From assembly GCF_032598785.1 (NCBI RefSeq), contig NZ_CP102984.1: a stretch of 64,000 bases of DNA, one strand, 5' to 3'. The DNA comes from Terrisporobacter petrolearius (GTDB lineage: Bacteria; Bacillota; Clostridia; Peptostreptococcales; Peptostreptococcaceae). Numbering within the stretch: the first letter of the stretch is position 1; the number at the start of each line of letters is the position of its first letter. Both the position numbers and the translations under genes were made by a program. Below, in pieces: positions 48,367 to 56,606 of the stretch. The notes under the pieces were generated by a model. It had not been told where the DNA came from. It was given only the letters and a program-made list of their open reading frames with translations, and searched no databases.

Positions 48367-49005
48367 ATGGAAAATAAAGAAGTGAATAATGCTTTTCAAG
48401 AGATGTTCATGGCTGCTAAAAAACGTCTAAATAATAGGTCACCTTTTGATATTGCAGAAAAAACAGGGGTAATATTTTGCCAAGAAACATCTACTTTTAA
48501 AATTAATAGTTTAGGTGAAACTATAGAAGTAGAATACCCATCCTATGAAATAGATGGGAAAATGCATAGTTGGCATGATTTAGTTATACTGCAGTATTTT
48601 GATATGGCAAATGGAATGCCTGATGATTGGCAAGCAGTTCATTTTGGTGAGTTAAATGATGGATTGATAAGGGGAACTAAGTTTGATAAGACTGCAGAGT
48701 TGGAATTGAGCCGTTTTTTGGCTAATAAACAACCAGATCAGGTAATAAATGTTTGTAAAGCATTAGGTGGAAAAATTATTGATTCAAAAGTAGATTTATG
48801 TGTAGTATTTGAATTTCTTCCCTACTACCATGTCACTTTAAATATTTGGTTTGCAGATGATGAGTTTGAAGCATCTGGAAAAATGTTAGTTAATAAAAGT
48901 GCAGATAATTATATTTCATTAGAAGGTTCAGTTGGAGTAGGGGAGATTATGTTAAAACGTATTTCAGAAAAATACAAAGAGTTATATGATATGACCTCCA
49001 TGTAA
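48367..49005 (+). CDS. DUF3786 domain protein
   Basis: 212 aa from ATG 48367, 8 bases after CAGGGGG; the in-frame ATG at 48346 overlaps that site. Matches the DUF3786 layout: YPSYEIDGKMHSWHDLVILQ, PDDWQAVHFGELNDG, GGKIID, FLPYYHVTLNIWFADDEFEA, NKSADNYISLE. The family occurs in anaerobes, often near corrinoid/methyltransferase genes, and has no established function. No such partners are adjacent here. Confidence 0.78.
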   Translation: MENKEVNNAFQEMFMAAKKRLNNRSPFDIAEKTGVIFCQETSTFKINSLGETIEVEYPSYEIDGKMHSWHDLVILQYFDMANGMPDDWQAVHFGELNDGLIRGTKFDKTAELELSRFLANKQPDQVINVCKALGGKIIDSKVDLCVVFEFLPYYHVTLNIWFADDEFEASGKMLVNKSADNYISLEGSVGVGEIMLKRISEKYKELYDMTSM

Positions 49006-49091
49006 GTGGGAACAGTGTGGGAAGATAGTTATAAAGGAGAATAGAGCAAAATTTTAAAATATACACGAAATATTGAAAGGAGTGCATCAGC

Positions 49092-49508
49092 ATGAATGAC
49101 AAAAAAGATGTTTTAGATAATGGTCCTTTTTTTCATGGTACTAAAGCAGAACTAAAAATTGGAGATTTATTAGAACCACAACACTTATCAAATTACCAAA
49201 ATAAAAAATCTAACTATATTTATTTTACTGCAACATTAGATGTTGCTAAATGGGGTGCTGAATTAGCCAGATCTGAATCAAAAGAAAGAATTTATATAAT
49301 AGAACCATTAGGTGAATTTGAAAATGACCCAAATGTAACAGACAAAAAATTTCCTGGAAACCCAACACGTTCTTATAGATCTAAATCTCCTTTGAAAATA
49401 GTAGCTGAATTAGGTTCATGGGAAAGACATTCCCAAGAAGAAATAAATAATATGCTTTCATCTTTAAAAAAATTAAGTGAGGAAGGGAAAAATATAATAT
49501 ACGATTAG
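49092..49508 (+). CDS. arr: NAD+--rifampin ADP-ribosyltransferase
   Basis: 138 aa, ATG after GAAAGGAG. Arr enzymes inactivate rifamycins by ADP-ribosylating the C23 hydroxyl. Diagnostic stretches are FFHGTKAELKIGDLLEP, SNYIYFTATLDVAKWGAELA, RIYIIEPLGEFENDPNVTDK, KFPGNPTRSYRS and IVAELGSWERHS. The length equals known Arr proteins. Single gene with its own terminator and no visible mobile-element ends, so it looks chromosomal in this strain. Resistance is predicted, not shown. Confidence 0.93.
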   Translation: MNDKKDVLDNGPFFHGTKAELKIGDLLEPQHLSNYQNKKSNYIYFTATLDVAKWGAELARSESKERIYIIEPLGEFENDPNVTDKKFPGNPTRSYRSKSPLKIVAELGSWERHSQEEINNMLSSLKKLSEEGKNIIYD

Positions 49509-49516
49509 TCCATAAT

Positions 49517-49559
49517 AAAAAACATCTGTTGAAATGAAGTTTTCTAACAGATGTTTTTT
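49517..49559. terminator. bidirectional terminator, arr / alcohol dehydrogenase
   Basis: AAAAAACATCTGTT / AACAGATGTTTTTT, 14-bp stem between convergent genes, with T runs in both directions. Confidence 0.88.
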
Positions 49560-49577
49560 ATTATTATTTATGGCTAA

Positions 49578-50723
49578 TTAATAAATTTTCTTAAATAGTT
49601 CTACAAGTTTTTCTTTACTAAAGAATACAGGATTAGCACCTGCACATGCATCTTTCATTGAATTTTCAGCAAGTAAATCAAAATCTGGATCAGATACACC
49701 TACATCCTTTAAAGATTTTGGTATACCAACTTCATCTGAAAGAGCTTTTATTCTATTTATTACATAATCAACACATTCTTCATCAGATTTTCCTTCAACA
49801 TCCATACCTATAGTCTTAGCAATTACACGGAATTTAGCAGGAGCATGTTTAGCATTTTCTTCTTCTACTATAGGAAGTAACATAGCATTGCAAACTCCAT
49901 GAGGTAAGTCATATAATCCACCTAATTGATGAGCCATAGCATGTACATTTCCAAGGCCTGCATTACTAAATGCAATACCATTTAAGAAGCAAGCATAACA
50001 TAATTGCTCTCTAGCGTTGATATCACTTCCGTCTGCTACTGCCTTTGGAAGGAAATCAAATATTTGTTTTATAGCATATAATGCAGTTGAATCTGTAACA
50101 TCATAAGCACCATTAGCAACAACTGCTTCAATAGCATGTGTTAATGCATCCATACCAGTTGCGGCAGTTAAGTTAGATGGTTTGCTTATCATTAATTCAG
50201 GATCATTTACTGTAATTGTAGCTAAAGAATTAGTATCAACCATTATCATTTTTATATGTCTAGATTCATCAGTTATAACATAGTTTATAGTAACCTCAGC
50301 AGATGTACCAGCTGTAGTAGTTATAGCTACTATAGGAAGACATTTATTATTAGTTTTGTTAACGCCTTCATAATCAGTTATGTTTCCACCATTAGTAGCA
50401 AGTATAGATATTGCTTTACCACAGTCCTGAGGAGATCCACCTCCAATAGTTATAACAAAATCACATTTTTCAGATTTTAATATTTCAAGACCATTATTAA
50501 CATTAGTTACAGTTGGATTTGGTTTTACATCATCATAAACTACAAAATCAATACCTATTTCAGTTAACATATCAGTTACTTTTTTAACCGTACCATTTGA
50601 AGTTAAAAACTTGTCACTAACAATAAAAGCTTTTTTAGTTCCTAAAGACTTAATTGGCGACTTTGCTTCAGAAAGGCAACCTTTACCAAGTAAATTTATT
50701 GGCGGAATATAGTAAATACTCAT
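49578..50723 (-). CDS. iron-containing alcohol dehydrogenase
   Basis: 381 aa, group III Fe-ADH. NAD-binding GGGSPQDCGKA (about residues 95-105), TTAGTSAEV, and the metal-binding AATGMDALTHAIEA, NVHAMAHQLGG and DLPHGVCNA segments providing Asp and three His. ATG after AAAAGGGGA on the minus strand. It lies 21 bases downstream of the aldolase gene in the same operon, so a role reducing the aldehyde released by that aldolase (for example glycolaldehyde or lactaldehyde) is a reasonable inference. Confidence 0.9.
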   Translation of the reverse strand: MSIYYIPPINLLGKGCLSEAKSPIKSLGTKKAFIVSDKFLTSNGTVKKVTDMLTEIGIDFVVYDDVKPNPTVTNVNNGLEILKSEKCDFVITIGGGSPQDCGKAISILATNGGNITDYEGVNKTNNKCLPIVAITTTAGTSAEVTINYVITDESRHIKMIMVDTNSLATITVNDPELMISKPSNLTAATGMDALTHAIEAVVANGAYDVTDSTALYAIKQIFDFLPKAVADGSDINAREQLCYACFLNGIAFSNAGLGNVHAMAHQLGGLYDLPHGVCNAMLLPIVEEENAKHAPAKFRVIAKTIGMDVEGKSDEECVDYVINRIKALSDEVGIPKSLKDVGVSDPDFDLLAENSMKDACAGANPVFFSKEKLVELFKKIY

Positions 50724-50744
50724 AATTAAAATCCCCTTTTTTCA

Positions 50745-51656
50745 TTATATAAATTTTTTTAAATCATCTACTTCTTTTAATACTTGAACTATTTCTTCTT
50801 CTTGCTGTGCTGTAGCTTGTAGGAATGGTTTTGTACAATAATCATTCATATCAATTCCCTTTAAAACCATTGCTTTTTTAATTATTGGAATAAATGGAAC
50901 ACCAATATCGTATAATTTTGCCATAGCGTCAACTATTTGTTGTATGTAAGATATTTTTTCTAAATCTCCCTTATCACAAGCTTTCACCCAAGCGCTGAAT
51001 ATTTCTGGATACAGGTTAGATAATCCACCTATACATCCATTTCCACCACTAAGAACATTATGTGCAAAGTTATCATCAAATCCTGAATATACAATAAAAT
51101 TAGGGAATTCTTTATATATTTCTTGAATTAATTTTCTTGTATGGCCCATTTCTGTTACTGTATCTTTAAATCCAATTATATTCTTATTTTTTCTTAATAG
51201 ATTAAGTGTCACTGCTGGTGATAAATCATATCCAGTTCTTGCAGGGAAATTATATAAGAATACGTTACCATTAATATTTTTGCAAACAGAGTCAAAGTAG
51301 AATTCAATACTTTCGTCAGATAAGCTAAAATAATATGGTCCAATTATCATTACAGCATCAGCACCAGCATTAATTGCATAATTTGAAAGTTCTATAGTGT
51401 CTTCAGCAGACATACAACTAGTTCCTATATAAACCTTAGTCCTATGATTTACATGATTAACAACTAAATCGATAAGTTGTTTTTTTTGCTCAGTTGTCAT
51501 AGTGAAAAATTCACCAGTGCTCCCCATAATAACTAATCCATCTACACCACCATCAATTAAATGGTCGTAGATTCTTTTATTTGCATCTATATCTAATTCA
51601 CCATTTTCAGCAAATGCAGTTATCACAGGTGTTAAAAAATTTGTTTTTTTTATCAT
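50745..51656 (-). CDS. dihydrodipicolinate synthase-family (2-keto-3-deoxy acid) aldolase
   Basis: 303 aa class I aldolase of the DapA/NAL family. MGSTGEFF pocket (about 43-50), catalytic Tyr in FLYNFPARTGY (about 133) and Schiff-base Lys in IGFKDTV (about 162). Context with an IlvD/Edd dehydratase, a GntP permease and an alcohol dehydrogenase argues for cleavage of a 2-keto-3-deoxy sugar acid to pyruvate and an aldehyde, as YagE/YjhH do, rather than lysine biosynthesis. Divergent from the IclR regulator; the probable operator is at 51715. Confidence 0.88.
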   Translation of the reverse strand: MIKKTNFLTPVITAFAENGELDIDANKRIYDHLIDGGVDGLVIMGSTGEFFTMTTEQKKQLIDLVVNHVNHRTKVYIGTSCMSAEDTIELSNYAINAGADAVMIIGPYYFSLSDESIEFYFDSVCKNINGNVFLYNFPARTGYDLSPAVTLNLLRKNKNIIGFKDTVTEMGHTRKLIQEIYKEFPNFIVYSGFDDNFAHNVLSGGNGCIGGLSNLYPEIFSAWVKACDKGDLEKISYIQQIVDAMAKLYDIGVPFIPIIKKAMVLKGIDMNDYCTKPFLQATAQQEEEIVQVLKEVDDLKKFI

Positions 51657-51714
51657 ATCATCCTCCGTTATTAAGTTGTTTAATAAATGTAAATTTTATG
51701 TTTGAAAAAGAATA

Positions 51715-51728
51715 TTCGTTATTGCGAA
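51715..51728. promoter_or_regulatory. candidate IclR operator 1
   Basis: TTCG-N6-CGAA inside ATTCGTTATTGCGAAC, in the divergent aldolase/IclR intergenic region. The same palindrome with the same 6-base spacer lies at 52845, before the dehydratase gene. Confidence 0.55.
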
Positions 51729-51873
51729 CTACTTACGTATTAACGTATTTATACATTAATGTAACACACAAATAATTTATAGTCAAGAAAATATTAAGTG
51801 TTTTTATTCCTTGCTTACAAAAATAATAATATCTGATATAATTGTGCTAGAATCATAGAATAGGAGAAGATTT

Positions 51874-52656
51874 ATGAATAAAACTGAACATAGACCAACA
51901 TCAAGAGTGCTAAATATTTTGGAAATCCTGGCTACAAATTCTGATGGATTTACACTAACAGAGATTGCTGAAAAAATTAATGCACCTAAAAGTACTATTT
52001 TGCCAATTGTTCATACTATGGCAGAGCGAAAATTTATAAATATTGATAGAGATTCTGGTAAATATACTATAGGAATAAGCACATTTTCTGTTGGAGCGGC
52101 CTTTTCTAGCAATAAAAATATATTACAGTATATAAATAGTGAAATGAAGCATATTGTAGAAGTAACTAAAGAGATCTGCCAGTTAGGAATACTTAAAGGT
52201 AATAATGTATTGTATATTGACAAAGTGGACTCTGAAGAAGCCATAAGATTGGTGTCTCATATTGGGAAAATGTTACCAACTTATTGTACAAGTCTTGGCA
52301 AAGCATTAATTTGTGAAATGGAATTAGATGAAATTAAAAAATTATATCCCACAGGTTTAAAGTCTTATACAAAAAGCACAATAACGGATTTTAATATATT
52401 ATTTGAGCAATTACTAGAAATAAGAAAAAGTAATATTTCCATGGAGTTTGAAGAAATTTCAGAACATCTAATATGTTGTGCAACACCAATAAAATATAAC
52501 AATAAAATTATAGCGGCTATAAGTGTAAGTATACCAGCATTTAGAGCTACTCAAGAAAAACTATCAGTCACTTCAGAAGTATTGATAAATGCTAAAGGAA
52601 AAATAGAAAAATATTTACAAACTGTAGGACTAGATGAGGAAAGTTTTCTATATTAG
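51874..52656 (+). CDS. IclR family transcriptional regulator
   Basis: 260 aa. N-terminal winged helix (SRVLNILEILATNSDGFTLTEIAEKINAPKSTI, with breaks) and a C-terminal IclR ligand-binding domain (YIDKVDS, LPTYCTSLGKALI, CCATPI). Sits between the divergent halves of the sugar-acid cluster. It likely represses both arms until a sugar acid or keto-deoxy acid binds. A strong terminator follows, so the dehydratase/permease pair has its own promoter. Confidence 0.92.
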   Translation: MNKTEHRPTSRVLNILEILATNSDGFTLTEIAEKINAPKSTILPIVHTMAERKFINIDRDSGKYTIGISTFSVGAAFSSNKNILQYINSEMKHIVEVTKEICQLGILKGNNVLYIDKVDSEEAIRLVSHIGKMLPTYCTSLGKALICEMELDEIKKLYPTGLKSYTKSTITDFNILFEQLLEIRKSNISMEFEEISEHLICCATPIKYNNKIIAAISVSIPAFRATQEKLSVTSEVLINAKGKIEKYLQTVGLDEESFLY

Positions 52657-52664
52657 ATGATAAT

Positions 52665-52715
52665 AAAAAAATTCTAATTTCAATGATTTTGTATCATTGA
52701 AATTAGAATTTTTTT
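52665..52715 (+). terminator. terminator after iclR gene
   Basis: Perfect 23-bp stem (AAAAAAATTCTAATTTCAAT and GAT, with its complement at 52693-52715), 5-base loop, T run. Confidence 0.92.
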
Positions 52716-52844
52716 TTGCCTATAATTTGCCTATAATATTTATAAAAAATAAAACTTTGAAAATGTTTACAAAATGTAAATATAAACATTGACAAATTTT
52801 TTTCAAAGTGATAACATGATGTTAGTTTGGAAATAGGTATTAAA

Positions 52845-52858
52845 TTCGGAAATGCGAA
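52845..52858. promoter_or_regulatory. candidate IclR operator 2
   Basis: TTCG-N6-CGAA inside ATTCGGAAATGCGAAC, 25 bases before the dehydratase start and downstream of a possible TTGACA -35 near 52789. Matches 13 of 16 bases of operator 1. Confidence 0.55.
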
Positions 52859-52883
52859 CCATGCAAAATAAGGAGGAATATTT

Positions 52884-54614
52884 ATGAGTGAAAAGTTTGT
52901 ACAAAATTGTAGTGAAGCAAGAAAAATATGGGCACAAAGTGATGCCTTACGTTGTGGTATGGGATGGGATGAACATTCTATAGAAAAACCATTAATTTTA
53001 GTAGATGATGTTTTTGGAGAAAGTCATCCAGGAAGTACTCATTTAAACACACTTTCTCAACAAGCTAATATAGGAATATATGAAAAGGGTGGACAACCAG
53101 CTAACTTTCATGTAACAGATGTTTGTGATGGATGGGCACAAGGACATAGTGGAATGAACTATATATTAGCATCTAGAGAGATAATAGCAGATATGGTAGA
53201 AATTCATGCATCTGCATCTCAATGGGATGGCTTAGTACTTGTATCATCTTGCGATAAAGCAATACCTGCACACTTGAGAGTAGCAGCAAGACTTGATTTA
53301 CCAACAGTATTTATTCCAGGTGGTGTTATGAGACCAGCTCCAGAATTAGGTACATCAGGTAAAGGTGGAGAAGTTTCCTTAAGAGAAAAAAGAGGAGATA
53401 TTTCTCAAAGAGAGATAATGAATTATAAATTAACAGGATGCCCTTCATGTGGTGCTTGTCAGTTTTTAGGAACTGCAGGAACTATGCAATGTATGGCTGA
53501 AGCTCTTGGACTAACATTACCAGGAACTGCTTTAAGTCCATCAACTATGAGAGATATACTTGCAAGTTCAAGAGAAGCAGGTAAGGCAGTAATGAATTTA
53601 GTACATAAAAAAATAACTGCTCGCCAAATATTAACTCCAGCTGCATTTAAAAATGCAATAATAGTACATGCAGCTATAGGTGGATCAACAAATGCATTAA
53701 TTCATTTCCCTGCAATAGCTCAAGAAATGGGATATGAATTAGATTTGAATTTATTTGATGAAATGAATAAAATAATACCTCACCTTTGTAATGTAGCACC
53801 AAGTGGAAAATATCCAACAGAAACACTATGGTTTGCAGGTGGTATACCAATGGTTCAGTGGGTATTAAGAGACTACTTAGATTTAGACGTTATGACAGCT
53901 ACAGGGAAAACCTTAGGAGAAAATCTAGAAGAACTTAATGAAAGTGGATATTTTGATAGAATTATTGGATATTTATCTAATTATGGATTAAAAAGAGAAG
54001 ATGTTATTCATCCTTTAGAAGATGCTAAATCTTACGGATCAGTTGCAGTATTAAAAGGTAATATAGCTCCAGAAGGTGCTGTAATTAAATATTCTGCAGT
54101 AGCAGAGGATATGCTTCATCATATAGGACCTGCTGTTGTATTTGATTCAGAAGAAGCATGTAATCAAGCTGTGGTAGATAAGACAATTGAGCCAGGAAGC
54201 GTGTTAATAATACGTTATGAAGGTCCAAGAGGTTCTGGTATGCCAGAGATGTTTATGACAACAGAAGCAATAATGAATGATGATAGATTAAAATCTTCAA
54301 CTGTATTAATAACTGATGGTAGATTCTCAGGAGCTACAAAAGGTCCTTGTGTTGGACATGTTTCGCCAGAAGCAGCAACAGGTGGACCAATAGGTTTAGT
54401 TGAAAATGGAGATTTAATTGAATTAGATGTTATAAATAGAAAAGTAAATATAATTGGGATTAATGGAATAGAGTGCGGCCAAGAAGAAGTAGAGAAAGTT
54501 TTAGAGGAAAGAAAGAAAAACTGGAGTAAAATGGACACTAGTGATAGATTTGGTATTTTCAAGCGTTATACTGATAGAGCAACATCAGGTATGCGTGGGG
54601 CATATATAGAATAA
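52884..54614 (+). CDS. IlvD/Edd family sugar-acid dehydratase
   Basis: 576 aa, ATG after AAGGAGGAA. Iron-sulfur dehydratase family: DVCDGWAQGHSGMNY, VSSCDKAIPAHLRVA, TGCPSCGACQFLGTAGTM with likely cluster cysteines, then GGSTNALIHFPAIAQ, and near the C-terminus RYEGPRGSGMPEM and LITDGRFSGATKGPCVGHVSPEA. Branched-chain IlvD and aldonate dehydratases share these motifs. The aldolase/permease/ADH context and absence of ilv neighbours favour an aldonate such as a pentonate or hexonate. Co-transcribed with the GntP permease 23 bases downstream. Confidence 0.88.
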   Translation: MSEKFVQNCSEARKIWAQSDALRCGMGWDEHSIEKPLILVDDVFGESHPGSTHLNTLSQQANIGIYEKGGQPANFHVTDVCDGWAQGHSGMNYILASREIIADMVEIHASASQWDGLVLVSSCDKAIPAHLRVAARLDLPTVFIPGGVMRPAPELGTSGKGGEVSLREKRGDISQREIMNYKLTGCPSCGACQFLGTAGTMQCMAEALGLTLPGTALSPSTMRDILASSREAGKAVMNLVHKKITARQILTPAAFKNAIIVHAAIGGSTNALIHFPAIAQEMGYELDLNLFDEMNKIIPHLCNVAPSGKYPTETLWFAGGIPMVQWVLRDYLDLDVMTATGKTLGENLEELNESGYFDRIIGYLSNYGLKREDVIHPLEDAKSYGSVAVLKGNIAPEGAVIKYSAVAEDMLHHIGPAVVFDSEEACNQAVVDKTIEPGSVLIIRYEGPRGSGMPEMFMTTEAIMNDDRLKSSTVLITDGRFSGATKGPCVGHVSPEAATGGPIGLVENGDLIELDVINRKVNIIGINGIECGQEEVEKVLEERKKNWSKMDTSDRFGIFKRYTDRATSGMRGAYIE

Positions 54615-54637
54615 AAAATTAATCGGGAGGTTTACGT

Positions 54638-55924
54638 ATGCAAGTTTCATCATTTGGTGCAATTTTAGCTCTTGTAATAGCTATATTTTTAATTATTAAA
54701 AAGGTACCACCAACATACGGTATGATTATAGGGGCAGTTATTGGTGGTATTGTTGGGGATGCCGGTTTAACTGGTACGGTAGAAATAATGATAACTGGAG
54801 TGACTGGAATGTCATCTGCCATTATCAGAATAGTTACAGCCGGAGTATTAGCAGGTGCATTAATGGAATCAGGTGCAGCTAATAAAATAGCAGAGTTTAT
54901 AGTTGGAAAATTAGGTGAGAAAAAGTCATTAGTAGCACTGACACTTTCTACATATGTCCTTACTACAGTTGGAGTTTTTGGTGATGTATCTATAATTACA
55001 GTTGCACCAATAGCTATAGCAATAGGAAAAAAAGCAGGATTTAGTAAGATGGGAATATTATTTGCTATGATTGGGGGAGTTAAAGCAGGTAATATGACAT
55101 CTCCTAATCCAAATACTATAGCAGCTGCAGAAGCATTTGGCGTTGAGTTAACTACACTAATGACTGCGGGAATAATTCCAGCATTCTGTTGTTTAATCGT
55201 TACATGTTTAATATCTAGTAAGCTAAAAAATAAAGGAGATAAAGTGTCATTAGATGTATCTGGAGATAGTTTATCAAGTGAAATAGCGATAGAATCTGAG
55301 AAAGAAGATATAACTTTATTTGGAGCTATTATAGGTCCAGTAGTTTCTATAGGATTATTGCTATTAAGACCGACAGTTGGTATAGCAGTTGATCCACTAA
55401 TAGCTCTTCCTGTAGGTGGTATAGTAGGAACTATATGTATGGGTAAAGCTAAAGAGTTAAATAACTTTGCAATAAGTGGACTTGGTAGAATGAGCGGAGT
55501 TGTATTGTTACTTATTGGAACAGGTACCATAGCTGGTATTATATCTAACTCTGGATTGAAAGACGTTATTATAGGGGGAGTAGATTTATTAGGATTACCA
55601 GGAGTATTATTAGCACCAATAGCAGGTATAACTATGGGGGCAGCAACTGCTTCAGCAACAGCAGGAGCATCAGTTGGAGGTCTTGTATTTGGTCCTGCAA
55701 TATTAGAATATGGTGTATTACCAGTTCAAGGTGCATCTATGGTATATTCAGGAACTCAACTATTTGACGGATTACCTCATGGAAGTTTCTTCCATGTAAG
55801 TGGTGGATGCGTTTCTATGGAAATGAAAGATAGATTAAAATTAATACCTTATGAAACGACTATAGGTATAGTAATGTGCCTTGCATCAACAATTGCATAT
55901 GGTATTATGGGATTAGCTTTTTAG
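54638..55924 (+). CDS. GntP family gluconate/sugar-acid permease
   Basis: 428 aa, ATG after GGGAGG. Polytopic carrier with about 12 hydrophobic segments; GntP-type features are GVFGDVSIITVAPIAIAIGKK, TSPNPNTIAAAEAFG, and GATTASATAG-like GAATASATAGASVGG near the C-terminus. It imports the acid processed by the upstream dehydratase. The shared operon and IclR site mean uptake and dehydration are probably induced together. Confidence 0.87.
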   Translation: MQVSSFGAILALVIAIFLIIKKVPPTYGMIIGAVIGGIVGDAGLTGTVEIMITGVTGMSSAIIRIVTAGVLAGALMESGAANKIAEFIVGKLGEKKSLVALTLSTYVLTTVGVFGDVSIITVAPIAIAIGKKAGFSKMGILFAMIGGVKAGNMTSPNPNTIAAAEAFGVELTTLMTAGIIPAFCCLIVTCLISSKLKNKGDKVSLDVSGDSLSSEIAIESEKEDITLFGAIIGPVVSIGLLLLRPTVGIAVDPLIALPVGGIVGTICMGKAKELNNFAISGLGRMSGVVLLLIGTGTIAGIISNSGLKDVIIGGVDLLGLPGVLLAPIAGITMGAATASATAGASVGGLVFGPAILEYGVLPVQGASMVYSGTQLFDGLPHGSFFHVSGGCVSMEMKDRLKLIPYETTIGIVMCLASTIAYGIMGLAF

Positions 55925-55985
55925 AAATATATAGTAAATATATTTATGAGTAGGATTTATGAGAATCCTATCTACAATTGAAGGC

Positions 55986-56021
55986 AAAAAACACATTGAT
56001 GTAATAGTCAATGTGTTTTTT
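55986..56021 (+). terminator. terminator after GntP permease
   Basis: AAAAAACACATTGA / TCAATGTGTTTTTT stem with 8-base loop and T run. Confidence 0.9.
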
Positions 56022-56144
56022 TATCTTCAAATCTTATATATTTTTGAAGGCACATATCTTATATAAATTTACTAACTTGATTGATAAAATTTAAAATAAA
56101 AATTAAACTAAAGTATACATACATTAAGATAAAGAGGTGTAAAA

Positions 56145-56342
56145 ATGACTAAAGAAGAAAGAATTGCCAACATAGTAGCAGACTTAGAAGGATGGGAAAT
56201 CAAATCAGATGATAGTGGGTCATATCTAGAAGTAGAGTGTGGAGAATTTTTATTGGAAATGGACTTATCTGATATACCAAGCCTTGAAACTTTGACAAAG
56301 GAAGAACTGGCAACAATAATATTTGATAAATATTTAGAATAA
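56145..56342 (+). CDS. small acidic hypothetical protein
   Basis: 65 aa, ATG after AAAGAGGTG. Acidic, soluble: EERIANIVADLEGWEIKSDD, YLEVECGEFLLEMDLSD and a C-terminal helix. No family recognised. It has its own terminator, so it is a monocistronic small gene. Good codon pattern and ribosome site make it likely real. Confidence 0.65.
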   Translation: MTKEERIANIVADLEGWEIKSDDSGSYLEVECGEFLLEMDLSDIPSLETLTKEELATIIFDKYLE

Positions 56343-56419
56343 TAAATAAATTTATATTAGAATGTAGATGAGCTTATAATAATGTAAAGTAGTTACATAC
56401 ATGTAAGTAGATCAGGATG

Positions 56420-56454
56420 AAGGGATGAACTCATATAGAGTTCATCCCTTTTTT
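56420..56454 (+). terminator. terminator after small acidic gene
   Basis: AAGGGATGAACTC / GAGTTCATCCCTT stem, loop ATATA, then T run. Confidence 0.9.
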
Positions 56455-56606
56455 GTACAATCTACTGAAAGGTTTATTTCACCGTTTTATCACAAAATTT
56501 TATACTATAACAAAATGGAAATATTAGAATAATGTCAAGCAATATGCAAATAATATTGAATGATATCAAATAATAATGAAATATAGGAAGGAGATTAATA
56601 AAAAAT

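Noticed and set aside
50745..51656. dapA of lysine biosynthesis
   Set aside because: Same enzyme family, but the operon with alcohol dehydrogenase, IclR, dehydratase and GntP permease points to sugar-acid catabolism.
52884..54614. ilvD of branched-chain amino acid biosynthesis
   Set aside because: Family motifs are shared, yet no ilv/leu genes are near and it is co-transcribed with a GntP permease.
54619..55530. 303-codon minus-strand ORF opposite the GntP permease
   Set aside because: Composition (Pro/Ile/Thr-rich) reflects the codon pattern of a hydrophobic gene on the other strand; no start signal.
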